Notes: a model not told the origin generated them from the sequence alone. Positions 7,397 through 15,442 are shown, counted from the first letter of the stretch. The stretch is DNA of 64,000 nt from DATACQ01 sp036555515 (GCA_036555515.1 DATBLC010000417.1:1-64000); one strand, 5' to 3'. Numbers and translations are program-made.

Positions 7397-7939
7397 TTAT
7401 TTAATCACCTTATCCGCTCGTGCCAGCACGTTCGGCGGAATCGTGAGACCGATTTGCTTCGGGGTTTTGAGATTTATCACCAGCTCAAACTTCTTCGGCT
7501 GCTCCGCCGGGAGATCGGCAGGTTTGGTCCCCTTTCAGGATTTTGTCCACGTAATACGCGACACGCCGGTAGATGTCCGCGAGTTCCGCCCCATAGTACA
7601 TGAGCCCACCGGCATCTACGGCGTCTGTAGGTTGGTTGTCCTCCCACATGCAACGATACAGTCTACCTTGAGACGAACCAATTCGGCGGCAAATTCCGAA
7701 AGCCGTTCAGCACTTCCCTGTGCATATCGATACTCAATGGCTATGCTCTTTCCTTCAATGTAGCCGACATCCCGAAGGCCCTTCCGAAACAATTCAACGA
7801 GACGCAAGACCTCCGGCTTTGGCGAGGAATGATCAAGCCATCCAATCGTGGGGACTCTTACCATCTGCTGCGCCTCGGCGGGAGAGCAAAGGGCAAGGAG
7901 CAGAGCGCAAAGGCTAAAACAAACAATTTTATTTCTCAT
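7397..7939 (-). pseudogene. ABC substrate-binding protein (PF04392 type), internally deleted
   Basis: From ATG 7939 a signal peptide (MRNKIVCFSLCALLLALCSP, cleavage after AEA) leads into the family N-terminus: VPTIGWLDHSSPKPEVLRL, FRKGLRDVGYIEGKSIAIEY and the LVRLKVDCIVA strand. At about 7615 the sequence jumps to the family C-terminus, DAGGLMYYGAELADIYRR and, after a frameshift at GGGGACC, KFELVINLKTPKQIGLTIP, ending at the TAA at 7397-7399. About 140 to 180 residues are missing from the middle. The complete family binds small ligands for tripartite or ABC uptake. Confidence 0.75.
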
Positions 7940-8344
7940 ATGTTTGCCGCACCTAATCTTCTTTCTCGCAGTGGACCACACATGACCCACGAATCGGTCG
8001 GTTATGAAACTGCAGGTCACGGACTATACCGAACCCTGTTTAGGTGGGAGAAAGGGAAACACTATGCTTATTTCACCGGCGCTCGAAGCGGTTCGCCGGC
8101 GCGGCGAGCCGCCTCCCGCGGGCAGTGACGGCGCCGGCCGTGGCGGTTGGGTCGGCACGGCGCGCAGCAGATCTTACCAGGAAACCGGGCGCGCGTGCAG
8201 CGCGGTCAGCGCGTAGACGCGGCGGTTCCAGCGCCTCATTTCTTCAGATAGCGTCTCGGATTGCCGGTCTCGTGCTCTTCCAGCCACGTCTTTGCCAGCA
8301 CTGTGTGACCGACGACGAAAAAGTAACAGCCAAATCATCAGGTT
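7940..8344. other. Non-coding stretch with short gene debris
   Basis: No complete gene. On the minus strand near 8235-8300 an open piece reads LAKTWLEEHETGNPRRYLKK and a stop, which looks like the C-terminus of a lost gene; I cannot identify it. The GC-rich part at 8080-8170 has several short palindromes. Confidence 0.4.
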
Positions 8345-8367
8345 TGAAAAGAAGGAATTCAATTACA
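8345..8367 (-). repeat. GAATTCAATTC motif, copy 7
   Basis: The + strand reads GAAAAGAAGGAATTCAATTA then CAG, directly abutting the attC-like site at 8368. Confidence 0.6.
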
Positions 8368-8434
8368 GGATTAACGAGATGCCATTCAGCGGCGCGCAGC
8401 TTCATCGCGCGTCCGCGGCAACAGCGGGTTAGCC
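8368..8434 (-). other. attC-like recombination site, copy b
   Basis: On the minus strand GGCTAACCCGCTG begins a GC-rich palindrome (CGCTG with CAGCG, and TGCGCGCCGC inside) that ends CTCGTTAATCC. TAAC and GTTA pair across the ends. The site overlaps the last 16 codons of the membrane-protein gene at 8386, as happens when a cassette gene runs into its own attC site. Confidence 0.5.
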
Positions 8435-9156
8435 GAAGCCTTGAATTGTTCGAGTCCGAATGTCTGGTCCAAGTACTTTTGCGAGACCCGATCCACAAAC
8501 GCGTCTGTGGCCAAGTCTAGCTGCCTAAGCGATTTGGCCGCCTCTTCTCTCATTTCCTGAGTGACTGCGCATCCACTACGCTTCATGCACTCCAGTATCG
8601 CGCGTACCCTCTTGTGCATAAGGTAGAAATGACCGTGGAGGCTCACGGGCTCCTTCAGGTCTGGACTGTCTGTCTCATAGTTGTTGAACTGCGTCGCAAT
8701 ATCGCGGCTGACAAGTCTCTCTAGCTTGTTCTGATAGATAATCAGCTTAGTATTCCATTTCTCGACTGTTGGCGCGTACTCAGACCAGGTCTTCTCACTT
8801 GCCGTAATGTTTCCACTAACCAAAGCGTCAAACACCCGCTGAAGCCGAAAGAATCTAAGATTGATGAGATCGGAGATTTCTTCGAGTGATTCTTGCCCCT
8901 CTTTCAGCTTGGCACGCAGCAACTCGAATCTCATGCTGCGCTCCCATTCATAGTCCTGGCGCGCTTGCTCAAGCGCGATCTGTCGTTCCCACGTCCGACG
9001 CTGGACCCAATCCGCGAATAGGCCACCAGCTATCGTCGTGATGCCGAAGCCCAACAAAAGGAGACCAAGGCCGCTATTCAGAAAAGACCAAAGTCTCCCC
9101 CCCCTTTCGGCAACCAGTGAGTATATCGACGAGTATATTACCGACCCGAAAATCAC
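8386..9156 (-). CDS. Hypothetical membrane-anchored coiled-coil protein
   Basis: A 256-residue protein from a GTG at 9156 that overlaps the TGA of the upstream globin remnant by four bases (GTGA), suggesting coupled translation. One or two N-terminal hydrophobic segments (MIFGSVIYSSIYSLV; GLGLLLLGFGITTIAGGLF) are followed by a long charged, mostly helical region with repeated heptad-like stretches such as RQIALEQARQDYEWERSMRF. I do not recognise the family. The last residues, RTRDEAARR, are encoded within the attC-like palindrome, so the true C-terminus may have been supplied by it. Confidence 0.6.
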   Translation of the reverse strand: MIFGSVIYSSIYSLVAERGGRLWSFLNSGLGLLLLGFGITTIAGGLFADWVQRRTWERQIALEQARQDYEWERSMRFELLRAKLKEGQESLEEISDLINLRFFRLQRVFDALVSGNITASEKTWSEYAPTVEKWNTKLIIYQNKLERLVSRDIATQFNNYETDSPDLKEPVSLHGHFYLMHKRVRAILECMKRSGCAVTQEMREEAAKSLRQLDLATDAFVDRVSQKYLDQTFGLEQFKASANPLLPRTRDEAARR

Positions 9157-9437
9157 AGCTCTGCAAGAATTAGCTCTTTGATCAACGAGCTGTCAATCAA
9201 TGCTCGTTCGCATTCGTTCCAATATACCTGGCCAGTATATCCCCAATATACCTGCAACGCAGTGGCGAGATACGTGAAGCCGGCCGGCGGCACCTTGTGG
9301 TGGGCTTCGTCGACCGCGGGGTTCGCATTCAGGCGCGGATCAGCCATGACGCGGTCGATAAAGTCATCAACCACGGTGGCGATGCTGTAGACACCGCCAA
9401 GGCGATCATAAAGACTTGCTTGATTCTCGTTGGAAAT
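9153..9437 (-). pseudogene. Group 1 truncated haemoglobin, C-terminal half lost
   Basis: The reading frame NQASLYDRLGGVYSIATVVD then DFIDRVMADPRLNANPAVDE and HHKVPPAGFTYLAT is a typical truncated-globin N-terminus. After that the sequence departs to YWGYTGQVYWNECER, encoded by a local CCAATATACCTG repeat at 9212-9253, and ends at TGA 9153. The proximal-histidine half is absent, so no haem protein is expected. The frame has no ATG, GTG or TTG at the right place: a GGAGGG lies seven bases before an ATT at 9435-9437, which is either a rare start or a mutated ATG. Confidence 0.65.
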
Positions 9438-9454
9438 AGAATTCCCTCCTCAGG

Positions 9455-9490
9455 TTTAAGTCGTAGGAGAATTCAGATCAATGTTGGCTC
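9455..9490 (-). repeat. GAATTCAATTC motif, copy 8
   Basis: The + strand reads AAGTCGTAGGAGAATTCAG then ATCAATGTTGGCTCAACG. The minus-strand order GTTGAGCC then AACATTGATCTGAATTC parallels the GTTAGCCC-motif order beside site a. Confidence 0.55.
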
Positions 9491-9564
9491 AACGAGGCAC
9501 ATAATCAATGAGCAAACTCCAGCTCTTTCGGCTCAGGGCACGATTCCACGTACTCGGTCACCGG

Positions 9565-11277
9565 TCAGGCGAGGATCACGAACTGGTGCGGATCGAGATC
9601 TAGCTTGACAAAGCGGGCACCCGATGGCGCAGTTTGCACGGGGACAGTGCCGGAATTCCCGTGGAGGAACCTCATTTGCGAAGGCTCGGGATGCAGCGTG
9701 GCATCGACAATGATGCGATCGTCGCGGGCGTCGTCCGAAACGTTGTAGGCGACGAGAACCTCCTTGGGGTAAAGCACGCGCGAGAAGGCGAGGGTGTACT
9801 TGGAGCCGAAGGGGAAACCGAATTGCTCGCCGTTGCCGGAAATCTGACGGTAGTACATGCGGCCAAATCGAAGCGGTTCGTGGGTACGCATGACCTCTGC
9901 GATCTTGGCGATTTCCCTGTAAATTCGGCACTCGGTATTGAGCAGGCTTTTGCCGCCAGGCGCTTTGTCGAACATGGCTTCGCGCATTTCGTTGTCGCCG
10001 CCCTGTCCAGCGAAGCCTTGCTCGGTGCCGTAGTAGATGCAGGGGGTACCTAGTGAGCAGAGCACGAATCCGATGGCACCGATGACTTGGTCGTCGGTAG
10101 CACCTCGGGCAAAACGGCCAGTGGGCTGCCAGAAGGAATCGTGGTTATCCACGAAGGTGACCAGGTGGCGGCCGATTTCGCCACGGTTGAGGGCGCGGCC
10201 GCGCTGGGCTTCGATACGATTGAACAGCGTCTGGGGTCCCTTGAAGCCTTTGAGCACATCGCGCAAGGGCGCGTTATTTTCGTCACCGAAAACTCCTTCG
10301 GCGAGACGAAAATCCAGGAGGGAGTTGAGGCCGAAGAACACCGTGTTATGGCCGTTTTGCCTGGATGTGTTCTGACCGATGTAGCGATTGTAAAGGTCGT
10401 CGGAAGGAGAGGCGACTTCTCCGAACAAAAAAAAGCCGCGCTTGCCGAGGGAGTAGGCGTATTCACGAATATTGGAGCAGAACCGAGAACAGGCGAGATC
10501 TCCCATGTGCTTGACCGCATCGACGCGAAAGCCGTCTACGTCGGCTTCCCGGATCCAATAGCAGTGGGCTGTGATGAGAGCATTGATGACGGCCGAGCCG
10601 ATCGCGTCGTCGTCATTGGCATAATCCTTGAGGCTTGAGATGTCGCCGTTTTGATTTTCCGGAGCGCGATCGAAATCGCGTATCTCGCCGCGGCGATGAT
10701 ACCAGTCTTTATTGCGGAGTTCTGTGGGAACGGGGCGGTCACCGCGGCGGAAATCCCCAAAAGGGAAGATCTGATCGTTGAAGTAGAAAAACGGGAATCC
10801 GCCCTCGTAAAACCAGTTGTTGCCGGAATGATTGATGACAACGTCAAGAATGATACGGATGGGGAAGGGATGGCCGTTCTTCTCGAAATTGTGCGCGGCA
10901 TTGACTAGATCGATAAGATCTTGTTTGGTGCCGAAATGGGGATCGATGCGCAGGTAATTGTTAATATCGTAGCCATGGTAGGCGTCATTGTTGTTCTCGA
11001 ACACAGGGGAAAGCCAAATGGCGGTGCAGCCCAGACCGGCAATGTAATCGAGGTTCCGGCTGACGCCTCTGATATTGCCGCCGAAGAACGTATTTGGGGT
11101 ATTGATGCCGGGGGAGCGGCTGGCACCAGTAACGATCGGGCGGGCGGTGTCGTCCTGGAAACGATCGACCATGAGAAAATAGATGAACTCTTCGCGCCAC
11201 TCGCGTTCGTTATCAAAGTATTTCTTGCCGGGAATCGGCGTGAGATCGATTTCCTTCACTGACGTTGGATCCGGCAT
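9565..11277 (-). CDS. GH13 alpha-amylase family glycosidase
   Basis: A 570-residue protein from ATG 11277, without a signal peptide, so probably cytoplasmic. All four GH13 regions are visible: DVVINH (residues 145-150), GFRVDAVKH (249-257, Asp253 the nucleophile), FGEV with the acid/base Glu287, and FVDNHD (375-380) with the transition-state Asp380. A C-terminal beta domain begins near residue 480. It hydrolyses or rearranges alpha-1,4 glucans; the exact specificity cannot be read from sequence. Small RNA copy 2 lies immediately upstream on the same strand and its terminator isolates this gene. It is the largest intact gene in the accessory zone. Confidence 0.9.
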   Translation of the reverse strand: MPDPTSVKEIDLTPIPGKKYFDNEREWREEFIYFLMVDRFQDDTARPIVTGASRSPGINTPNTFFGGNIRGVSRNLDYIAGLGCTAIWLSPVFENNNDAYHGYDINNYLRIDPHFGTKQDLIDLVNAAHNFEKNGHPFPIRIILDVVINHSGNNWFYEGGFPFFYFNDQIFPFGDFRRGDRPVPTELRNKDWYHRRGEIRDFDRAPENQNGDISSLKDYANDDDAIGSAVINALITAHCYWIREADVDGFRVDAVKHMGDLACSRFCSNIREYAYSLGKRGFFLFGEVASPSDDLYNRYIGQNTSRQNGHNTVFFGLNSLLDFRLAEGVFGDENNAPLRDVLKGFKGPQTLFNRIEAQRGRALNRGEIGRHLVTFVDNHDSFWQPTGRFARGATDDQVIGAIGFVLCSLGTPCIYYGTEQGFAGQGGDNEMREAMFDKAPGGKSLLNTECRIYREIAKIAEVMRTHEPLRFGRMYYRQISGNGEQFGFPFGSKYTLAFSRVLYPKEVLVAYNVSDDARDDRIIVDATLHPEPSQMRFLHGNSGTVPVQTAPSGARFVKLDLDPHQFVILA

Positions 11278-11345
11278 CGTGGGTTCCTCAAAAAATCGGT
11301 CTACTGCGCGGAGGAGAAGTGAAGCGCAAGAATTCAGGTTGCAAG

Positions 11346-11392
11346 AAAATAAAAAGCCAGCTCACCCGGCCTGAATTGCCCGAGCGGCTGGC
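11346..11392 (-). terminator. Intrinsic terminator of small RNA copy 2
   Basis: GCCAGC (11392-11387 on the minus strand) pairs with GCTGGC (11361-11356), with further GC pairs inside, followed by a T-rich run. Confidence 0.8.
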
Positions 11393-11498
11393 CCTAAACT
11401 CTTGTCTTCATATCTCCCTCAGAGGAACAGTTTTGTTCTCCAGTTTGGCCTCAGATCATGTCGGAAGCCTGCTCTATGATGGGGGAGGCTTGTTACGG
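11348..11498 (-). ncRNA. Unidentified small RNA, copy 2 (about 150 nt)
   Basis: Same design as the RNA at 7134-7289: promoter, helix A (AAGCCT 11465-11470 with AGGCTT 11486-11491), conserved TGAGGCCAAA, helix B (GAGGAACA 11422-11429 with TGTTCTC 11434-11440, one bulged base) and terminator. Helix arms change in a way that keeps pairing at the helix B closing pair. It separates the amylase gene from a truncated Tat-signal gene whose 3' end it appears to have replaced. Confidence 0.65.
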
Positions 11499-11696
11499 GC
11501 CGACAAATATCACACGAAGAAAGTCTGTCAATACGATCACACTCAGCGTGTTCGAATCCTCGTTACAGATAATAACCCGGTCTCGGCGGCTTGCTGTGAC
11601 ACCGCTCTGAGCGAACGCACGGCCAAATGGAAATGTTGCAAGCACCGCCGCTGCGCTGACATTATTAATGAATTCCCGTCGGCTCCAGTTTCTCAT
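11493..11696 (-). pseudogene. N-terminal fragment of a Tat-exported beta-propeller-like protein
   Basis: From ATG 11696 a twin-arginine signal (NWSRREFINNVSAAAVLA, cleavage after AFA) leads into RRDRVIICNEDSNTLSVI, which looks like the first blade of a YncE/LVIVD-type propeller. After about 55 residues the frame runs into the promoter and body of small RNA copy 2 and stops at 11493. The remainder of the gene is missing. Confidence 0.5.
11504..11531 (-). promoter_or_regulatory. Promoter of small RNA copy 2
   Basis: TTGACA (11531-11526), 16 bases, TATTTG (11509-11504), preceded by TGA. Spacing and flanks match those of copy 1. Confidence 0.6.
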
Positions 11697-11751
11697 CGTA
11701 TCCTCTCTTGACTGCAGAAGATTGCCGCTGTTTAGCCCATTTGAAAACTAA

Positions 11752-11923
11752 ACGCCGCTTCGCAGGTTACTTTAAGACTTTCGACGTCAGCGATCCGTTC
11801 AAGCCAAGCTTCATCGCGCAGATCCCTCTCGGTGAGCTGGCGCTCTCTTCCGGCAAGCTGCGTAATAAAAAAAGCATCAACCTAGTATACGTGCGCCCCG
11901 GCGCCCGTAGCCAAACCGCGTAG
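11752..11923 (+). pseudogene. C-terminal fragment of an LVIVD/propeller-type protein
   Basis: The frame ending at TAG 11921 contains FKTFDVSDPFKPSFIAQIPL, a beta-propeller blade with the FDVSDP signature of LVIVD repeats, and a C-terminal LVYVRPGARSQTA. There is no proper start; the segment before 11752 does not look coding. The stop overlaps the ribosome site of the DUF305 gene, so the two were probably one operon. It could be the far end of the same kind of protein as the Tat fragment at 11493, on the opposite strand. Confidence 0.5.
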
Positions 11924-11933
11924 GAGATACGCA

Positions 11934-12827
11934 ATGAAATCAATCATCGGCACGCTCGTGCTCGCGAGCGCAATGACCTCAGGGTTAGTCTATGCGCAGC
12001 ATCAACACGGCACGACAGAGTCACAAACTGCACCGCGTTCCGACAGTTCTCAGCGCTTTGCGCCCCAAATGGATGCAGGCATGAAAAAAATGATGAATGA
12101 CATGCACGCTGCCGGTTACACCGGCAATCCCGACGTTGATTTCCTGGCGATGATGATTCCGCACCACGAAGGTGCGGTGGAGATGGCGCGGCTGGCGCTG
12201 ATTCACGGAAAGGACCCGCTGACCCGCCGTCTCGCCGAGGAGATCATTGCCTCACAGACGGCCGAGATTGCCGCCATGAAGCAGCGTATCGCTATTCTGC
12301 GCCGCACCGACGATCCTAATCCTGACGGATTCCCCGCCATTCATGGCAAAACGAGGAGAGTGAGGGCGGTGCGGCTTTGCAGTCAAGCGCGAGCATTGAC
12401 AAGTCAAGCAGGAAAAGTTGTCGAAGGTGTAGTTCTAGTCTATGGCATCGAGGAAGCAAAACCTTCCGAGCGAATGAGCAACGTCGGAGGAGTGCAGCAG
12501 AGCGGCTCTAAAAGTAATCGGAAAGTAGTCGAATACCCAACTCAGATGCCCGCCAGAACTCACCCCGCGCGCATTCAATTTCGCAATACGTCCGCTTACC
12601 GAACGCGTCAAGAATATTCTGATCGCCAAACAGAGCGCGGCATGGCGCCCTATCTCCCTATTGGCCCGAAGCCTATTTCGCTTGCTGGGCCAGAGTCAAG
12701 CTCTGTTATCGACGTGGGATTGAAGTGTACGACGCGACGTTCCAATCATACCACTCTCGGAGCGGCACGCTTGATCCATCGTCAGCTGAGGCAATCAGCG
12801 AATTTACGGAAAATGCACGGCCTCTAA
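11934..12827 (+). CDS. DUF305-domain periplasmic protein with aberrant C-terminal extension
   Basis: ATG 11934 follows TAGGAGATAC. Residues 1-22 are a signal peptide (ending VYAQ), then a His/Met-rich linker and the DUF305 domain at about 55-125: VDFLAMMIPHHEGAVEMARL with the HHEGA motif, and EIIASQTAEIAAMKQRI. Such domains are linked to copper handling in some bacteria. Family members usually stop about 20 residues later. Here the frame runs on for about 160 residues of low-quality sequence (from about 12350), passing through the GATTGAAGTGTACGACG repeat, so the natural stop has probably been lost. Confidence 0.65.
   Translation: MKSIIGTLVLASAMTSGLVYAQHQHGTTESQTAPRSDSSQRFAPQMDAGMKKMMNDMHAAGYTGNPDVDFLAMMIPHHEGAVEMARLALIHGKDPLTRRLAEEIIASQTAEIAAMKQRIAILRRTDDPNPDGFPAIHGKTRRVRAVRLCSQARALTSQAGKVVEGVVLVYGIEEAKPSERMSNVGGVQQSGSKSNRKVVEYPTQMPARTHPARIQFRNTSAYRTRQEYSDRQTERGMAPYLPIGPKPISLAGPESSSVIDVGLKCTTRRSNHTTLGAARLIHRQLRQSANLRKMHGL
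12717..12752 (+). repeat. GATTGAACTGTACGACG motif, copy 9
   Basis: GGATTGAAGTGTACGACGCG followed by ACGTTCCAATC closely matches the left arm at 2031 (ACTGTACGACGCGACGGCC). No partner arm is seen here. Confidence 0.6.
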
Positions 12828-12951
12828 TTCTAAAGCAGAAGCCATCCGCTGGAGACGGCTCGCGGAGTCGGGCAGCGGCGATGAATGAGGCGGCGCAAGT
12901 CACAGCCTAAAGGGTCAAAGAGAACGGCCTCCCAATACTATTTTTTGCTGA

Positions 12952-12980
12952 TTGACACTAACCATAGAAGTCGAAATAGT
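12952..12980 (+). promoter_or_regulatory. Probable promoter of the HU gene
   Basis: A perfect TTGACA at 12952-12957 is followed by an AT-rich stretch with AATAGT and TAGTAA as possible -10 elements at 17 to 19 base spacing. The start codon is about 70 bases further on. Confidence 0.4.
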
Positions 12981-13047
12981 AATTATAAAATTGAACATAA
13001 AGATCTGAACCGACCAAACAAATCGCCACATCGGGAGGAAAGCAACA

Positions 13048-13317
13048 ATGACTAAAGGCGAACTGGTCAATGCGGTTGCCAAGGCGGCCAACACCAGCAA
13101 GAAGGCGGCGGAAAACGCCGTCAATGCAACATTCGAAAACCTCGCCAGAGCAATTCAGAAAGAGAAGCGATTTCAGGTGCCAGGTTTTGGCACCTTTTCA
13201 GTAAGAGCAAGAAAAGCGAGAACCGTTAGAAATCCTCAAACGGGTGCCGTGATCCGTATCACGGCGAGTCGGACCGTGGGATTCAAGGCGGCGCCGAATC
13301 TAAAAAAACATCTCTAA
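13048..13317 (+). CDS. HU-family DNA-binding protein
   Basis: An 89-residue protein from ATG 13048 with GGGAGGAAAG upstream. It has the complete HU layout: N-terminal helices (MTKGELVNAVAKAANTSKKA), the VPGFGTFSVRARKART turn and strand, RNPQTGAVIRI DNA-binding arm and the C-terminal FKAAPNLKKHL. It bends and compacts DNA as a dimer. It is an intact plus-strand gene in the decayed zone; HU genes do occur on mobile elements, so it need not be the main chromosomal copy. Confidence 0.95.
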   Translation: MTKGELVNAVAKAANTSKKAAENAVNATFENLARAIQKEKRFQVPGFGTFSVRARKARTVRNPQTGAVIRITASRTVGFKAAPNLKKHL

Positions 13318-13458
13318 AAAACGAAGTCTTTGAGTCTATCGATATCGACGAAGAAAAGGGCAACTTATAGCCTACAAAGATAGGTTGGAAATGCGCTTGC
13401 CGATGCCGTTAAATTCGTTGCCCGCGGATATTGCGGCCGTTCGGCAAATCCTGGTTCG

Positions 13459-13790
13459 TCATCGAAGAGCAAGGCTCGATGAGCTGCAATTGCAGAGGCA
13501 CCGGCAGCCCTTCGCTAAGGGAGCGCGGCTGGACGCGGAGGAAAAGTTTTCCAGCTGGCATGTTTCGCACGATTCGGGTTCCATCTTCGGCGCCTGGCAG
13601 TGCGTCTCGTATTTGAGGCCGAGCGCGTCGGCACGCTCTTTGTCGGCCACATTCTGATCGTCAATTTCCTCGGCGCTTTCGCCGCTCTCGGCGACGATTT
13701 GGGAGCGCGAGGCGAAGCCCGCGCGCAATTCCGTCTGCCGCGCCTGGACGTCCTGCACCAGGTGGATGTATTCGGAGCATTACGCGAGAG
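13459..13790 (-). pseudogene. Probable lambda-type phage portal protein, C-terminal remnant
   Basis: The minus-strand frame has no start and opens with IHLVQDVQARQTELRAGFAS followed by RSQIVAESGESAEEIDDQN and DKERADALGLKYET. This pattern (VQAxxxxxRAGxxSRxxxxxxxGxxxEExxxxxxxxxxRADALGL) is what I know from the end of lambda-family portal proteins. The tail after that (SCETCQLENFSSASS) is not portal-like. If right, it is debris of an integrated phage. Confidence 0.5.
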
Positions 13791-13821
13791 GAATGCCCGA
13801 AAATAGCCTGGGCTTTCAGAT

Positions 13822-13847
13822 CGAAGGAGAATTTCAATTCAATTACA
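13822..13847 (-). repeat. GAATTCAATTC motif, copy 10
   Basis: The + strand reads TCGAAGGAGAATTTCAATTC then AATTACAG, abutting the attC-like site c. Confidence 0.6.
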
Positions 13848-13907
13848 GCGTTAACATCGAACCTTAGCCGCGCGCTTCCGCGGCGTCTCAAGATGCGAGT
13901 TAGGCGC
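13848..13907 (-). other. attC-like recombination site, copy c
   Basis: On the minus strand GCCTAAC is an exact RYYYAAC boundary, four bases past the stop of the methyltransferase remnant. A palindrome GCCGCG with CGCGGC forms the centre, and the far side ends GATGTTAACGC. CATC/GATG pairs flank the core. Length is 60 bp, in the usual attC range. Confidence 0.55.
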
Positions 13908-13911
13908 AAAT

Positions 13912-14950
13912 TCAAATGCTCGCTGTTTGTCTCGCGTAGCTACTTCGGCTTTCGCGCCGTAATGAGACCTGTCTGTCGGGCAACAAAAAATTTGCCCGCT
14001 CGATGTTCACAAATCCTGCTTCACTAAGCCAACCTCGATGTTCTTGTTCCGTATAGAACTCGCCAGCATCAAAGGTATTTAAAAAAATAAGATTGTAACC
14101 CGGTGCCTCTAGGGGGGAAATACGCGAATCATCGAGAATCTGAGCGACAACATAAATTGTGCCACCTGGATTCATTGCCGTCCCGATGTTTCTTACCGCC
14201 AGGCGCGCATCATCTGGAGACAAACACTGTAGTACGCCTCGTAATACCACCGTGTCTTATGAACCTGGCAAAGGGCCGCTCAAAACATCCGCCGCCATGA
14301 CTTGCACACGGTCCGTAGCTCCTTCTTCTGCCACGATCTTTTGAGCAATCGGGGTAACCCGTGGCAGGTCAATCGCAGTGGCTCGTATGTGGGGAAAGGT
14401 TTTCGTCATCGCTAACGCAAGTTCGCCACCGCCGCAGCCAACATCTGCTAGGGTTCTATTATAGTCGATGAGAAGTCATAGCGCTCTAACAGGCACGGGC
14501 CGCGGCAACTGTATTCCTGTTGATTCTACGAAGGAACGCTTCCAAATCCTGTTGTGGAGAATTGGAGAAATCTACTTTAGCCTGTGGAACTCCACTACGA
14601 ATGGATTCGGCTGTGTGAGGGAACAGGGTGGTCCATCGGTGGGACAATAGTTCGTGCATGTTGTTCATGTACAACCGATCGCCTTTTACCAGGAATTGAT
14701 TTGTTTCAGGAGTATTCGAAAAACATCCGTTCTGCTCGGTCAATAGTCCAGCGGCAACTAAGCAGTACAAGAGAAGCCGTAGACGTGAGGGACCCACCCC
14801 AATGGCCTGGGCGATCTCTTCGGCCCTCTTGGAGCCGGCCTTGAGGGGCGTGAAAACATCAAGCTGCATACCCGCCAACATGGCGAACGCTGCATCGACC
14901 GCGTACCTTAGTTCGTCGATTGTTTCGGGTCGTTGAGCTGGACTTTCCAT
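13912..14950 (-). pseudogene. SAM-dependent O-methyltransferase, degraded
   Basis: From ATG 14950 an N-terminal dimerisation domain (IDELRYAVDAAFAMLAGMQL, GVGPSRLRLLLYCLVAAGLL) runs to a stop at 14486. The SAM-binding core follows in other frames: LADVGCGGGELALAM near 14440, then ATDRVQVMAADVLSGPLPGS, an in-frame TAA near 14257, and DTVVLRGVLQCLSPDDARLA to the end at 13912. The parts in order make a PF00891-like enzyme. At least two frame changes and one stop show decay. The gene ends right at attC-like site c. Confidence 0.7.
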
Positions 14951-15013
14951 ATGTAACCTCGAAGAGGCGAAGGAGTGAGTGATACGGTTTAGCTAAAACT
15001 AGCAGTCAAGCTA

Positions 15014-15442
15014 TTACTGGCGTTCTCCGCTCCCCAAAATAACCAGACCCTCCACTGTACCGACAAATCTAAAACTCCTGCCGTTTTCACTCAGTACAAA
15101 ACCATAGGTCTCGACCGCGGGAAACCCTGGTGTGGGGTCATCCGGCGGGCATACCGCGGTGCCAGTGCCGCTAGGATGAACGGTGATGGAGCAGGTGAAT
15201 GTCCCAGTCGAAGGCACGCCGTTGACGGTAATCATTCGCACGCCCTCGGTGATGCTTCCCTTGCCGTCGGCGACAATCACTCCGGTAGCCGCAAATACCG
15301 CGACTCCCGGCATCTCGCCTTGGAACGAGAAAACGTAGCGACCCTTGACATCGCCCACGGTGAAGGTCTTGTCGGCGGATACCGGTTCTATCAGTAGAAC
15401 CGTCAATGCTACAGTTGCGATAACGTAGGCGAGCTTTTTCAT
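15014..15442 (-). CDS. Exported hypothetical protein
   Basis: A 142-residue protein from ATG 15442 with a GGAGGAT about eight bases upstream. Residues 1-23 are a clear signal peptide (MKKLAYVIATVALTVLLIEP, cleavage after VSA). The mature part is strand-rich with GRYVFSFQGEMPG and GSITEGVRM, resembling small secreted proteins in which a fold like a lipocalin is common, but I do not recognise the family. It marks the right border of the accessory zone. Confidence 0.7.
   Translation of the reverse strand: MKKLAYVIATVALTVLLIEPVSADKTFTVGDVKGRYVFSFQGEMPGVAVFAATGVIVADGKGSITEGVRMITVNGVPSTGTFTCSITVHPSGTGTAVCPPDDPTPGFPAVETYGFVLSENGRSFRFVGTVEGLVILGSGERQ

Noticed and set aside
8004..8520. Plus-strand open frames over 8004-8520
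   Set aside because: They are produced by GC-rich palindromes and overlap the attC-like site; no domain or ribosome site supports them.
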